A stretch of DNA of 54,056 nucleotides from a virus (IMGVR_UViG_3300028045_000020:1-54056), one strand, 5' to 3'; numbered from the stretch's first letter, positions 1 through 9,023 are shown. The notes: generated by a model not told the origin, from the letters alone. Numbers and translations are program-made.

Positions 1-1254
1 ATAGGTTGCATTATTAGTAGCCCCAAGAAGATTGGTTAAGCACCCGCAAAGCTTTTCATTAAAATCTTGGGTTTCAGTTGTTTGTTTTGCGTAGTTAATG
101 TTCTCACTTCCTACAGCTTGGTAAGTAACATGGATATCACGCAACGATAGATTGTCCTCTTCGTTCAGACTATCCGGAACGGCAACTAAAAAAAGTTCAC
201 TAACTGCAGTTCGCACGACGGCATAATGTTCATCGATGAACGCGTCTGGAAGTGGGAGAGTATCTTTTGCTGCCAACGGCATTCTGCTACCATCAACTAT
301 TCCAGGAAAAATAGTCGAGGCTCCTACTATTGCCGTGTTGTCCCACATAGGAATTAGATAGAACTGAGCTACCGTAAACAAGTCCGGAAACAGTCCCTGC
401 CAAACCCATTTGTCCACTTCTGGGGTAGCTTCCAGATATTCTTTTATCGCCAGTCGGCATGTCTGAGAACTTGGGGAGGATCCTTTGTAAAAGATACCAA
501 ATGTCAAGTAGTGATGTGAGGCTAGTTTGCTGTTTACATATCTGGTTTGGAATTGCGCATAGCCGCTGTGGTCGTTTGAGCCTATGTTGCTGTTTAATAC
601 TGGGGCCATAAAATCAGCAGTCTCTTTAATCGCTTCTACCACCGTGCTATAATCGAGGTCTACGAGATCAATTGGCTTTGCTGGCGGAACAACTGCAGTC
701 ACTGTACAGTGAGGATAGCTAAGGAAAAAAGATTCTCTGCTGAGCCATAAATAAAAATCTTCCCTAAGTCCCTCTAGCATTACTCCAAATTTAATCCACG
801 TAGGGATCGCAACATCGACCGTAGACATATCTTCTAAGGTTACGGGTATTGGAGTAGTGACTGCGGAGATCGTAAGAGACTCGGCGACATAAATTCCATA
901 GGTAGCGATGTCAGAAATGAAAGTATTATTTAGTTCATTTGTGGTATGCTCACTCGACAGGCAGGCCTTCTCCACTATATTCTGAAATTTTTGCCAGTCT
1001 TCCTCTGGTACCCCGTCGAACAAGGCATCGTGCGAGAATCTATTTTTATCCAATTGAACTGCTATTCTTCCAAGAGCACGTTGGGATAAAATAGATAGCC
1101 GAAATGTTCGGGTGTCGTTGATTGAGACACGGTCTATAAAATAATTAGCCATCGCGTCATCGAAGTAACCACTTCCCTGATCCATTTCCCCAATATCAGT
1201 TAAATGGGTACGCAGGCGCTGCAGACTTTCGTCCGCTATGAATCCATAATGCAT
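1..1254 (-). CDS. Unknown large protein, C-terminus cut by the left window edge
   Basis: The frame is open from an ATG at 1254 to base 1 (418 codons, no stop), so the gene continues beyond the window. The start is supported by a strong GGAGGA Shine-Dalgarno at 1261-1266, eight bases or so upstream. The N-terminus reads MHYGFIADESLQRLR and the visible end reads LTNLLGATNNAT. The protein is a mixed alpha/beta sequence with many Trp, Phe and Tyr residues (for example WVWQGLFPDLF, FYLWLSRESFFLSYP). I see no signal peptide, transmembrane segment or catalytic motif. It lies downstream of the SF2 helicase on the same strand but is separated from it by a hairpin and a 440-bp gap, so it probably has its own promoter. 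I do not recognise the family; a virion or replication-associated protein is possible. I am sure it is a gene and do not know its function. Confidence 0.8.
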   Translation of the reverse strand, partial: MHYGFIADESLQRLRTHLTDIGEMDQGSGYFDDAMANYFIDRVSINDTRTFRLSILSQRALGRIAVQLDKNRFSHDALFDGVPEEDWQKFQNIVEKACLSSEHTTNELNNTFISDIATYGIYVAESLTISAVTTPIPVTLEDMSTVDVAIPTWIKFGVMLEGLREDFYLWLSRESFFLSYPHCTVTAVVPPAKPIDLVDLDYSTVVEAIKETADFMAPVLNSNIGSNDHSGYAQFQTRYVNSKLASHHYLTFGIFYKGSSPSSQTCRLAIKEYLEATPEVDKWVWQGLFPDLFTVAQFYLIPMWDNTAIVGASTIFPGIVDGSRMPLAAKDTLPLPDAFIDEHYAVVRTAVSELFLVAVPDSLNEEDNLSLRDIHVTYQAVGSENINYAKQTTETQDFNEKLCGCLTNLLGATNNATY

Positions 1255-1394
1255 ATCGTTTCCTCCGATATAAATTTATTTGTTAGACAACAGGTACTAC
1301 GACCTCTGTTTTTAATTTTAATGATGGCAAGTGTTAGCTATAAGATGTTGACTAAAGGATAAAAAAAATATTACTATGTAGCGATGGTAAGTGT

Positions 1395-1610
1395 GGCCTA
1401 CTCCATACTGGGAGATACGGAGTAGGCCGAAATATTTACTGAAGCCTAAGGGTTTTACCTCAGTAAACGATGCGACGACATCAGGTCATGATCCCACACG
1501 CCGTCTTCCGTCTACCAAGTACTTAAACCCAAGCATGCTATCGGATTATTGGAGACGGGGCTACGATTGTATTGTCGCGTAATTTGTAAAATAGCTTACA
1601 TGACACAATG
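1395..1610 (-). ncRNA. Candidate small structured RNA between the helicase and the next gene
   Basis: A promoter-like motif at 1610-1626 points leftward. The transcript would run about 200 bases through an 8-bp stem with a 17-base loop (about 1434-1466), then end at a 10-bp GGCCTACTCC/GGAGTAGGCC stem with a 14-base loop (1395-1428). No translatable frame with a ribosome binding site lies between. The inference is a stand-alone small RNA or a long structured leader for the gene at 1254. Nothing identifies a known RNA family, and it is not tRNA-like. Confidence 0.3.
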
Positions 1611-1626
1611 ATAATATATACATAAA
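1610..1626 (-). promoter_or_regulatory. Promoter-like AT motif upstream of the non-coding region
   Basis: The coding-strand sequence TTTATGTATATATTATC matches the recurring motif of this genome (core ATATATTAT). It lies far (about 350 bases) from the next start at 1254, which is unlike the 30-65 bases seen elsewhere. This suggests it serves a leader or small RNA. Confidence 0.4.
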
Positions 1627-1651
1627 AAATAATGAAAATCATGAGCGGGTA

Positions 1652-1684
1652 TATACAGCAGGGTGGCGGCCACCCTGCTGTATA
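1652..1684 (-). terminator. Hairpin after the SF2 helicase gene
   Basis: A near-perfect palindrome with a 16-bp arm (TATACAGCAGGGTGGC) around one central base, ten bases downstream of the helicase stop. No U-tract follows on the minus strand. Confidence 0.65.
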
Positions 1685-1694
1685 CTACAGTCCG

Positions 1695-3176
1695 CTAATA
1701 TAAGGTACGCTCCTCATAAGTACGAGCCAACGGACTTATTAGCATACTTCGTAGTTTTCGATGTCGTTGATGTGAGGCTACAGCAACATTGCACATATCT
1801 ATAAACTCTGGCGTGTCGCCATTAGGAAGCTTTCGCAGTCTTCCTAATATTTGTTTAATAAGGGCTTCGCTCTTCGTGGATACAGTAGATATAACTGTTC
1901 GTAGATTAGATATATCTCTGCCGGTACCAGCAGAAGTTGGAGTAGATACAATTATGTCTACCCCATCGGCATAGTTATCATCAGGATCCACGGCAGTGTA
2001 CGGTTTTATTACAAGATTTGGATGTTGTATGGATAATTGTTCGACTAAAAGTTTAACTGATTTAATCTTACTAACCAATATAAGTAATTTTTGGTTAGTG
2101 GTTCTTATGCTTAAGTAATGATTGCGCACCATTGGATAAACAGTTAGTTCTAAGAACTTATCCCTTATATCATCCCTGCAATGCAAGACGACTTCTTCGT
2201 ATTTCCTATGATCGTACCCATGCGGACCAGTAACGTCCTGCTCCCTAATGTCGAGTCGATATAAAAAGCATCGAATATCTACGTATCTATCATAGTCGCG
2301 TGCGCCGTATCGTTTTACTTTTGGAAACACTTCATCAAATATAGCAAGCGTGCTCTTATCTGAATTAGTATAGGTTGCCGATAAATAAATATTGTGCTCG
2401 ATGTGTGATCTAAGATCTAACTGGGAAATAAAGTGAAAGTGCGTGTGGCATTCGTCGTTTACCTTGACTCCGATTCCATATTGCTCTAGGAACTCTCGAT
2501 AAGTGATCGGATAATCTCCAGTATTGCTTCTTACATACGCCCTTATAGTCGCCAATGAAGCTATAAAGACTTTCGGTCTTATCTCGGGATCGGCAAATAA
2601 GGTTAAGAATGACTTTTGACCACGTAACACCCAAATGTCAGTTTCCTGTATGTCGGTTAGTTTAAGGAATTCTCTTTTCCACTGTTCTACCAGCCCTGCG
2701 GTAACTATCATAGACACCATATTATGGCGTGTTATAGTTTTTATAGCCACCATTGTTTTTCCTACGCCAGTTTGTAACCCTATGGTCCTAACATGTCCTC
2801 CGTTCGGATCTATCAAATGTTTTAGGGCCCCAAGTTGTGCAGGCCGATCGACCCATTGTGGCTGCATACTGATATGTACTAGTCTGCCGACCACATTCTT
2901 TCCAAATTTTACTATAACATCGAATTCGTACTTCTGTAACTCTTTTAATAACGGCTCGGTAAAATTAATAGGTATAAGTAAAGATTTACTAAGCCTATCA
3001 TAGCTGTGATACTCTCTATTTGGAACGAATCTCCGATACCTTTTATTATAGCAGACAGAAGTAAGATTACTCTTTAAAAATTTACGCACGACTGTTGCTT
3101 GATACCCAAACACATCTCTGATTAAGATTGCTGCATGTGTCGAATACTTTGTTATAGTTATAGATTCCCCACCCAT
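1695..3176 (-). CDS. SF2 DNA/RNA helicase, UvsW-like
   Basis: A superfamily 2 helicase of 493 residues. Visible motifs in order: Walker A (motif I) LQTGVGKT at about 134-141; DECH box (motif II) in VNDECHTHF; motif III LSATYT; motif V STPTSAGTGRD; motif VI QILGRLRKL. The roughly 110 residues before motif I could hold the small N-terminal domain seen in T4 UvsW. In T4 UvsW unwinds branched DNA and R-loops and switches replication to the recombination-dependent mode; that role is inferred here. The start follows a GGAGGGGGG Shine-Dalgarno. The gene lies directly downstream of the two RNAP C-half genes, separated by a hairpin at 3220-3251, and is closed by the hairpin at 1652. As I recall, phiKZ also has a helicase directly after its beta' C-half gene. 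Confidence 0.85.
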   Translation of the reverse strand: MGGESITITKYSTHAAILIRDVFGYQATVVRKFLKSNLTSVCYNKRYRRFVPNREYHSYDRLSKSLLIPINFTEPLLKELQKYEFDVIVKFGKNVVGRLVHISMQPQWVDRPAQLGALKHLIDPNGGHVRTIGLQTGVGKTMVAIKTITRHNMVSMIVTAGLVEQWKREFLKLTDIQETDIWVLRGQKSFLTLFADPEIRPKVFIASLATIRAYVRSNTGDYPITYREFLEQYGIGVKVNDECHTHFHFISQLDLRSHIEHNIYLSATYTNSDKSTLAIFDEVFPKVKRYGARDYDRYVDIRCFLYRLDIREQDVTGPHGYDHRKYEEVVLHCRDDIRDKFLELTVYPMVRNHYLSIRTTNQKLLILVSKIKSVKLLVEQLSIQHPNLVIKPYTAVDPDDNYADGVDIIVSTPTSAGTGRDISNLRTVISTVSTKSEALIKQILGRLRKLPNGDTPEFIDMCNVAVASHQRHRKLRSMLISPLARTYEERTLY

Positions 3177-3219
3177 CCGTTTCTACCCCCCTCCCGTAGT
3201 GACTTCAAAATCAGATATG

Positions 3220-3251
3220 CGTGCGATGTTGCGAAAATGCAACATCGCACG
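3220..3251 (-). terminator. Hairpin between beta' C-half and helicase
   Basis: A 13-bp perfect stem (CGTGCGATGTTGC) with a six-base GAAAAT loop. It begins five bases beyond the stop of the RNAP gene and ends about 35 bases before the start of the helicase gene. There is no clear U-tract. Confidence 0.65.
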
Positions 3252-3256
3252 TAGGA

Positions 3257-5218
3257 CTAGTCAAGTCCTATATAATTATCAAACATGCCAGGACTCTTTG
3301 GTATATTAAATGTAGCTGTCTCCGAGAAATATTTATTAATTAGTTCAAATGCAATTTTTGCTGATACCTCCCTGTTCGTAATGACTTCGCGTATAGTCTT
3401 ACATTTAAGATTCTCTATATCTGTTATTGCCGGTATCCTGTAATCATCCTCTTCCTCTATAAGAAAAGCCCTTACTACTATTTCCACATAAAATAAATTG
3501 ACTGAGGCCTTTTCATACAACAATTCTGTTAGCTCCCGCATCAACGTTGGTAATGACTTATACTTCTTTATCTTAGTATCGAAGAATGTAGCAACGCGCC
3601 TAGTGAACGCGACCATATCGTCGTTAAATGCTGAAAAATTGATAAGTGGTTTAGAGAAATCATATCCAGATAATGGAATAACATACCTGTCATTCTCCAC
3701 CGGTATCTCGTCTATTCGTAATGTTATATAAGACAACATAAAAGAGGATAGATACAAACGAAATTCTCCTGGAGCTAGTTCTATTTGCTCCACTAACGTT
3801 CCATCCAAGCGTCGCAACTCGAAGTGTTGGATCTCACTAAATGTTTCTGGCATGACGGCATCCACAAACTCTAAATCACGGAGGGAGTATGCTCCTTCTA
3901 CTGGAATATGCAGGTAATACTTTTTCAGTTCTGCCCATTTTTTCTTTTTCCAAGTAATATTTAATGGTGTTTTGACCAAATAAGTTTTGCTTCCTTCGGG
4001 CAAGGAATAATCCTTGGTTTTAGTTGCAATAAGATGCTTAGCGCTAAGGATCATTTGCGATATAATCCTCCCAACCTCGGTAGCAGCACGTATACCCACA
4101 TGTTGTCCCGGCGGCGTAAAGGCAGTCACTAAACTTATGTCGAAGACGTGATTATATTCGTCCCCAATCGCTCTGCCGGCACATGCTTCGCACACGCCAT
4201 CCGAATGCCGACAACCAAATGCTGATACCATATTCACAGTCTTTCCGATGTACGTATTCATGTTACGCTCATCTAATACTATTCGTTTCCCTTCCTCATC
4301 TATAACCTTATTCATAGCATTCTTGGCTAATGCTGGTGTTAGTTCGATCGGATAAGTTAAATTCCCGCCACAGTCTCCCGGGTGGAGATACCGCATGGCG
4401 GCAGTCACTAGTCGCAGTCTTCTTGCAAAATACTGCGCGTCCTTAATGATAGTCTTGGCGTATAGGTTAGACTTCTTCGAGCCTAACCCTTCTACCGCAT
4501 ACTCCACTATATTTTTTAACCCTGAAATATTAGAGGAGTTAACCACGGCACTCATCATGTTATCGTCGGTATCAGCACGGCAACCAAATCGCATGAGTAC
4601 CTGCGGAATTTGATTAAGTTTTAACTGCCCGGTTTCCATAAAATCAAGCAATACGTTATCTTTCACTGCCCCAGGCGTGGACAGTAGCTTAATGAACCGG
4701 GCTGCCTGAGCAGTAATAATTTCCTCAGCCTTTTCTGTTCCGATGGAGCTATCCACATCGGCATCAGTAAGTTCTTTTAGCTTCGGATCTCTCAGCATCT
4801 TACATAGCCCTAGTATAGATATAGCCTTTGCGTATGACCGGCACCATCGGGTAGAGAAGTTACTAAAGTCAGATACATTATCGGCCAAAGCTTTTAGACA
4901 CTCTGGTTGGGTAAGTCCGGAAACTTTTAGCAGCTTAAGATACATTTTAGTATGTATAGTGGCCAATGCGTTATCCGTCATAGTAGGCACCTCAATGACA
5001 TCCTCAAGTCCCGGCACAATCTCTAACCTAAAGTATACCTGCCACGCAACTATATTGAAGATAGCATGCCTTGCGGGTAAAGTCACTTCTCCGTCGATCA
5101 GTTGTAACACCATCAGTCCGGTATCTTCTCTGGCACGCATGGTATTGTATACGAAGTTGGGATCAGATATTTCCAACAGACTTCTGATTCGGATCAGCGG
5201 ATCGCGATTCTTATTCAT
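3257..5218 (-). CDS. Phage multisubunit RNA polymerase, beta' subunit C-terminal half
   Basis: This 653-residue protein matches the C-terminal part of bacterial RpoC. It has a bridge-helix-like segment (SNISGLKNIVEYAVEGLGSKKS), a cysteine cluster GCRHSDGVCEACAGR resembling the second beta' zinc site, and a trigger-helix-like segment GQHVGIRAATEVGRIISQ, equivalent to the VGIIAAQSIGEPGTQ region. It has no NADFDGD motif; that motif is in the separate gene at 23600-25018. I chose the ATG at 5218 (MNKNRDPL) because CAGGAG lies just upstream; the open frame extends 17 codons further (to 5269) without a ribosome binding site. The gene follows the beta C-half gene by 65 bases and probably shares its transcript. 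The pair beta-C then beta'-C is the order I recall for the phiKZ non-virion RNAP (gp71-73, gp74). It would act with the other split subunits in late transcription. Confidence 0.9.
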   Translation of the reverse strand: MNKNRDPLIRIRSLLEISDPNFVYNTMRAREDTGLMVLQLIDGEVTLPARHAIFNIVAWQVYFRLEIVPGLEDVIEVPTMTDNALATIHTKMYLKLLKVSGLTQPECLKALADNVSDFSNFSTRWCRSYAKAISILGLCKMLRDPKLKELTDADVDSSIGTEKAEEIITAQAARFIKLLSTPGAVKDNVLLDFMETGQLKLNQIPQVLMRFGCRADTDDNMMSAVVNSSNISGLKNIVEYAVEGLGSKKSNLYAKTIIKDAQYFARRLRLVTAAMRYLHPGDCGGNLTYPIELTPALAKNAMNKVIDEEGKRIVLDERNMNTYIGKTVNMVSAFGCRHSDGVCEACAGRAIGDEYNHVFDISLVTAFTPPGQHVGIRAATEVGRIISQMILSAKHLIATKTKDYSLPEGSKTYLVKTPLNITWKKKKWAELKKYYLHIPVEGAYSLRDLEFVDAVMPETFSEIQHFELRRLDGTLVEQIELAPGEFRLYLSSFMLSYITLRIDEIPVENDRYVIPLSGYDFSKPLINFSAFNDDMVAFTRRVATFFDTKIKKYKSLPTLMRELTELLYEKASVNLFYVEIVVRAFLIEEEDDYRIPAITDIENLKCKTIREVITNREVSAKIAFELINKYFSETATFNIPKSPGMFDNYIGLD

Positions 5219-5283
5219 AAAGTTCTCCTGAGTTCTTATTGCGTTGTAGTACGGCCACTTCCCGCACATAGTTAAACTTATTA

Positions 5284-7386
5284 CTATGCCTTTGTTAGCT
5301 TGGCCATAACCGTAGAAATTTTTATTCCCACTGCCCCAAGTAGTTGCTTGAGTATTCCAATATTATTACTGCTGTCCCGCATTTCTTTTGTTGTCATAGA
5401 CAACTGATCTATCTGTGTTGGGTTAATGTCTGTTAACAATCTATACTGTAACTTATCTATGGCCTGCGGACAATTGGCATGAGTTGCCATAAGTCGTTGC
5501 ACTACGTCGGTATCCTTGCTCATAGAAAGCACTGATACTTCGTCCTCTCCTATACGTTGTGGAGTTTGTTTATGTGGATGTTGACTCTTCAAGTCCCGAG
5601 ACTTCACTTTCATTGGAGAATAAAATTGGGATACGTACCCAGACGAGATTGAGCTGAGCTGATCCAACGGAACCTTCCCAAGTAAATATATGAGCTTGCT
5701 TCCTATCATTGCTGGATACTTGGTAGTTATCTCCACTGGCCCATCGCGAAATACTTTAGTGAATGTAACTGGCGACTCACCAATGTCAAATTCCCTCTCC
5801 AGCTCTTCGACCAACTGCTCTGATAGCGTTTTAAGAAATGGCGGAATCACCAGATAAATACCGTATTTCCTTACCGCCTCAAGAAGTTCTTGTTTATCTT
5901 TAGTATTACGTTTTACTATAACGGCATACTCTGGATTTATCATATCTATAAATCGCATTATTTCTTTCCATGCTTCGTCGTCATTACCCAACAGTCCGCT
6001 CGACAGTCGTTGTTTAAACAGTTCTGAACCACGAGTTATGAATTGCGAGTACCATTGTCCAACGTTCATTCGGTTAAACGGTCCAGTCGGTCCGGCAATA
6101 ATCTCTGCTACAAAATTTTGTTGGTCCTTTGGCATATACGCATCTGGCCATACCTCACTTATAACTCCCTTAGCCCCTTCTGGTCCAGTCAATTTATCCC
6201 CAGGGCCAACGCTTCTCTCGTACTTATACGTTATGGATAAATGAAAATTATTTATGGCTTCTCCCCCCTTACTGGTTAACGTTATTCGTTCCCCTTTAGG
6301 AGTTTTGGATACTCGTCCAAGACAACGAGTAACGAGGTCACTAAATCTATCACTTATTTCGCGATCACTGTGTTTGACTTCTTGGTAAGTTTTATGAATC
6401 TCTTCGTAGTACGAAGAATGTTGTTCTTGGTATTTTTGTAGCTGTTTAAAAATATCACCTTCTCGTTTTATCTGATTATACCTACTGCCATTCACAAAAA
6501 TCTGAATGTCTATAATCTCCGCTCCGGGATGGGCCTGTTGGTACAGGATATCATGGGAGTAATTCGGGTGAGATAATTCTTCCCAAGATAGATCAATGCC
6601 GTACTGACTATCTTTCATAGAACGAAAACCACATACTATCCCGTCCTCGCCTATATGTTCTCCGACGTCTGGCCATATTTTGAAGTTCTTATCATCCCCG
6701 TATAGGTTCAATGGAATGTGCTCCTTAGGAACGTTTATCTCCAAGGATTTTATGCCGGTATGTTTGAGTTTCTCTGCAAATCCTTCACTTATAACGACCG
6801 CATCCGCAGTCGTCTCTTCCATTGGTAGATACACTATGTTGGCGTTTAGCCCCTGGCAATACATGTTACCGGATTTATTTGGAGTTGAAACAAGCTCTAT
6901 GTCTTTTCCTATAAGATCCATTCCCCTAGGTACATTATGTATGGTATTCATATAACCAAATCCATCATGCCCCTGCCTGTAAGATGTTATATCAAAATAA
7001 TCCACTATTCCATCCTCGAGCCCAAGAAAGATAATAGTTGTAGTTGGGTTAACCTTAATATGATCAATACCAATTCCTACTTTAAACTTGGGAATGGCGG
7101 CAAGTACTTGAATATTCTGCAGTCGCTTGGTCTCATCGAATTGATAGTTCCCAAACAATGTTTCCGCGCCAGTAAGTATCCGTGACAGTTCTGCCCCATT
7201 CACCAATACCGCTTGTTTGATATGGCTAGTCTGGAACATAGTTGCTCTCTGCGAGGAAGTAAAAGCCGCAAAACTCATCAGCTGCGCCTCAAGTCCAAGC
7301 GCCCTTAAATCAACCGCTAAATTTTGACAAAACTCCGAGAGGCCTGGATACCGCAGTGGCTCTTTTTGGTTTTTTGCTGACTGCAT
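5284..7386 (-). CDS. Phage multisubunit RNA polymerase, beta subunit C-terminal half
   Basis: A 700-residue protein matching the C-terminal half of RpoB. Landmarks are METTADAVVISEGFAEKL (RpoB EDAIVISE region), GDKLTGPEGAKGVISEVWP (RpoB GDKxxGRHGNKGVIS region with the catalytic-site lysines), and HPHKQTPQRIGEDEVSVL near residues 600-620 (RpoB GGQRFGEMEVWAL region). The start has a good AGGAG Shine-Dalgarno, and a promoter-like motif lies at 7437-7456. The N-terminal half of beta is not in this window. In phiKZ the equivalent gene is, to my knowledge, interrupted by a self-splicing intron; here the frame is continuous. Identification as beta C-half is firm; assignment to the non-virion rather than the virion polymerase rests on gene order. 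Confidence 0.9.
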   Translation of the reverse strand: MQSAKNQKEPLRYPGLSEFCQNLAVDLRALGLEAQLMSFAAFTSSQRATMFQTSHIKQAVLVNGAELSRILTGAETLFGNYQFDETKRLQNIQVLAAIPKFKVGIGIDHIKVNPTTTIIFLGLEDGIVDYFDITSYRQGHDGFGYMNTIHNVPRGMDLIGKDIELVSTPNKSGNMYCQGLNANIVYLPMEETTADAVVISEGFAEKLKHTGIKSLEINVPKEHIPLNLYGDDKNFKIWPDVGEHIGEDGIVCGFRSMKDSQYGIDLSWEELSHPNYSHDILYQQAHPGAEIIDIQIFVNGSRYNQIKREGDIFKQLQKYQEQHSSYYEEIHKTYQEVKHSDREISDRFSDLVTRCLGRVSKTPKGERITLTSKGGEAINNFHLSITYKYERSVGPGDKLTGPEGAKGVISEVWPDAYMPKDQQNFVAEIIAGPTGPFNRMNVGQWYSQFITRGSELFKQRLSSGLLGNDDEAWKEIMRFIDMINPEYAVIVKRNTKDKQELLEAVRKYGIYLVIPPFLKTLSEQLVEELEREFDIGESPVTFTKVFRDGPVEITTKYPAMIGSKLIYLLGKVPLDQLSSISSGYVSQFYSPMKVKSRDLKSQHPHKQTPQRIGEDEVSVLSMSKDTDVVQRLMATHANCPQAIDKLQYRLLTDINPTQIDQLSMTTKEMRDSSNNIGILKQLLGAVGIKISTVMAKLTKA

Positions 7387-7436
7387 GTCACTTCTCCTTT
7401 ATATCTGAATTTTATAATTAATAACCTCATCAGTTA

Positions 7437-7456
7437 AATAATATATATTTGTATTT
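7437..7456 (-). promoter_or_regulatory. Promoter-like motif of the RNAP beta-C/beta'-C operon
   Basis: The coding-strand sequence AAATACAAATATATATTATT is nearly identical to the motif at 14373-14392. It sits 50 bases upstream of the ATG at 7386. This is one of the best matches to the motif shared by many genes here. Confidence 0.6.
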
Positions 7457-7499
7457 ACTATGGTGGATTCTCCCGCACGGTCACTTGCTTATCGCTAAT

Positions 7500-7519
7500 C
7501 AGGATAGTAATATTTAATC
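7500..7519 (+). promoter_or_regulatory. Promoter-like motif for the plus-strand small gene
   Basis: GGATAGTAATATTTAATCC lies about 53 bases upstream of the ATG at 7572 and shares GATAGTAATAT with the motif in front of the 528-residue gene. The match is weaker than the best copies. Confidence 0.35.
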
Positions 7520-7571
7520 CGATCTTATGAAAATAGTATACGTATATAAACATCCCCCTAAGGAGTACCTC

Positions 7572-7919
7572 ATGAAAAAGCTTACAGATAAAAATAATGA
7601 ACTAATTACACGTTGGGATAACCTAGATCACGTATGGAGAACGATGGTACATGATCATCGTTCCTTCTTACTCGCTGGGGCTACGACATTTATTATCTCT
7701 GACGGAGAGCAGCAAAGATACATGTATCGCATCAGTGATTACCTAAAGAGTAAAGGAAAAGATGCCGGCCTGACCTGGATAATTATTTGGTTAAACCAAA
7801 TAGGCTCCACTAAAAATTTTGTCAACGTCGCTGAACTACTCGTCCCAGATAGTAATCGATTGCAGGAACTATATAAAAAGTATACCACTGCAGTAAAGTT
7901 AGAAAAAAATCTACACTAA
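7572..7919 (+). CDS. Unknown 115-residue protein on the opposite strand to its neighbours
   Basis: The start ATG at 7572 (MKKLTDKNNELITRW) follows AAGGAG by six bases; the frame could begin at 7527, but no ribosome binding site supports that. The protein is charged and mostly helical, with a hydrophobic stretch around LTWIIIWLNQIG that is probably too short and too mixed to span a membrane. I do not recognise it. It is the only plus-strand gene in the first 26 kb, divergent from the RNAP operon and convergent with the 159-residue gene, whose end it overlaps by nine bases. Such isolated small genes in jumbo phages are often early or host-takeover genes; that is inference only. Confidence 0.65.
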   Translation: MKKLTDKNNELITRWDNLDHVWRTMVHDHRSFLLAGATTFIISDGEQQRYMYRISDYLKSKGKDAGLTWIIIWLNQIGSTKNFVNVAELLVPDSNRLQELYKKYTTAVKLEKNLH

Positions 7920-8390
7920 AAACATTTTTTTCTGGTACTCGGATTGTAGGAATGGAGAGATCCACATCGGCGGGAACCTATCTATGATGGTACTCAGTTC
8001 TTCGGGCTTAAAGAAATACACGTCTATCAGACTATTATAGACTCGTCCCTTTATCACAGATAGGATCTTTGGATCAATTGCGATCTCTACGTCAATCATG
8101 AGTCGCGTTAGCCTGACAATAAATCTATCGTTGGGATCAGTTCCTTCGACTAAATTAGCCAAGAAATGCGTAACGCCTACTTCGGAATCTAACGCGTGTA
8201 AATTAAAAGTAGCAAAATTGTGAAATAACTTATCCACTGGTTTGTCAGAATTGCGCACAAACTTGATCTCCATATCCACAAATTCTCGGCACAGCATACG
8301 AAGCTTTTTAATTTCTTTATCATACAGCTCTATAGGTGCTTCCTTCTCAAAATGGTACTTTCCGATTTTGTAACGTTTTTTAAAGAACAT
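7911..8390 (-). CDS. Unknown 159-residue protein downstream of the spike gene
   Basis: Start supported by AAGGGA five bases upstream of the ATG at 8390. It reads MFFKKRYKIGKYHFEKEAPIE at the N-terminus and is basic there, then largely helical (KEIKKLRMLCREFVDMEIKFV; RLTRLMIDVEIAIDP). It has no membrane segment or recognisable motif. It lies nine bases after the 207-residue gene and closes the spike/baseplate group, so it may be a small baseplate protein or chaperone. Its 3' end overlaps the convergent plus-strand gene by nine bases, with no hairpin between. Confidence 0.7.
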   Translation of the reverse strand: MFFKKRYKIGKYHFEKEAPIELYDKEIKKLRMLCREFVDMEIKFVRNSDKPVDKLFHNFATFNLHALDSEVGVTHFLANLVEGTDPNDRFIVRLTRLMIDVEIAIDPKILSVIKGRVYNSLIDVYFFKPEELSTIIDRFPPMWISPFLQSEYQKKMFLV

Positions 8391-8399
8391 ACATATCCC

Positions 8400-9023
8400 T
8401 TATTTTACCTTTGTTGGTGTTGCGGCTCCGGTATAAGCTCCGTGCGATCCCGGTAATGGGGTCGGCGGAAGCCAGGCCAGTAACCAAGTTATAATTTTTT
8501 TTGCCATAATTTCATATATAGCATCTCCTGCCGATTCCCGCATGGTCGCCCATGTACCATTATAAAACAGATACGCTTCCAACTCGATGCTATTGTAGTA
8601 ATAATCCATGTCGGTAGTGCCGGCAGGATGAGCCTCTAGTACGCCTAGGTCCGAGCCCACAGTTGGAGATAGATCAAGGCCTGGAGGTATCGCTAGCGGG
8701 GCAGGAGTTGTGGTTGCGGTAATTGTTCGATACATCGCAGCAGCCATCCCTACCTCTATGGCTGTTGATAGCACCTTACCAGAGGCTACTGGATCTACAG
8801 TCCCAGTTCCGTTGGGAAATATTATTGCAACGTTTATAAAGTTACCAACGTCTTCAGTCATGGAGTCTGGTATCCCGACCGGATTGAATGCCACCCATGC
8901 GTACTCTATCTCCCAGTTGGCATGGATATAATTAGCTATGGCTACTCCCAATGGAGGCAGTGACGTTGCCCCAAGCATTGCGGTTTTTAAGATGGCTCCC
9001 ATCTCTACATAGTCTAATGCCAT
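8400..9023 (-). CDS. Putative virion protein, 207 residues
   Basis: Start ATG at 9023 with AAGGAG upstream, 12 bases after the spike gene. The sequence is poor in charged residues and rich in Ala, Gly, Thr and Pro (for example TATTTPAPLAIPPGLDLSPT), with a C-terminal ITWLLAWLPPTPLPGSH segment. It has no signal peptide. Its composition and its place directly after the gp5-like spike suggest a baseplate or tail component, but I do not recognise a family. Confidence 0.65.
   Translation of the reverse strand: MALDYVEMGAILKTAMLGATSLPPLGVAIANYIHANWEIEYAWVAFNPVGIPDSMTEDVGNFINVAIIFPNGTGTVDPVASGKVLSTAIEVGMAAAMYRTITATTTPAPLAIPPGLDLSPTVGSDLGVLEAHPAGTTDMDYYYNSIELEAYLFYNGTWATMRESAGDAIYEIMAKKIITWLLAWLPPTPLPGSHGAYTGAATPTKVK

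Larger units (their letters stand above)
1255..1694. other. 440-bp gene-free region with promoter-like motif and two strong hairpins
   Basis: This is the only long non-coding stretch in the window. On the minus strand it holds, in order of transcription, a 16-bp hairpin (1652-1684) that closes the helicase gene, a TATGTATATATTATC promoter-like motif (1610-1626), about 170 bases without a convincing gene, a stem TTTACTGA/TCAGTAAA (about 1434-1466), and a 10-bp stem GGCCTACTCC/GGAGTAGGCC (1395-1428). The gene at 1254 then starts after a further AT-rich stretch. A plus-strand GTG frame at 1391-1582 has no Shine-Dalgarno and was not accepted as a gene. Confidence 0.6.

Noticed and set aside
1391-1582. 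63-residue plus-strand frame in the gene-free region
   Set aside because: It starts with GTG, has no ribosome binding site, and lies over two RNA hairpins on the other strand; it is better explained as non-coding.
5219-5269. ATG at 5269 as the start of the beta' C-half
   Set aside because: No ribosome binding site; the ATG at 5218 has CAGGAG upstream.
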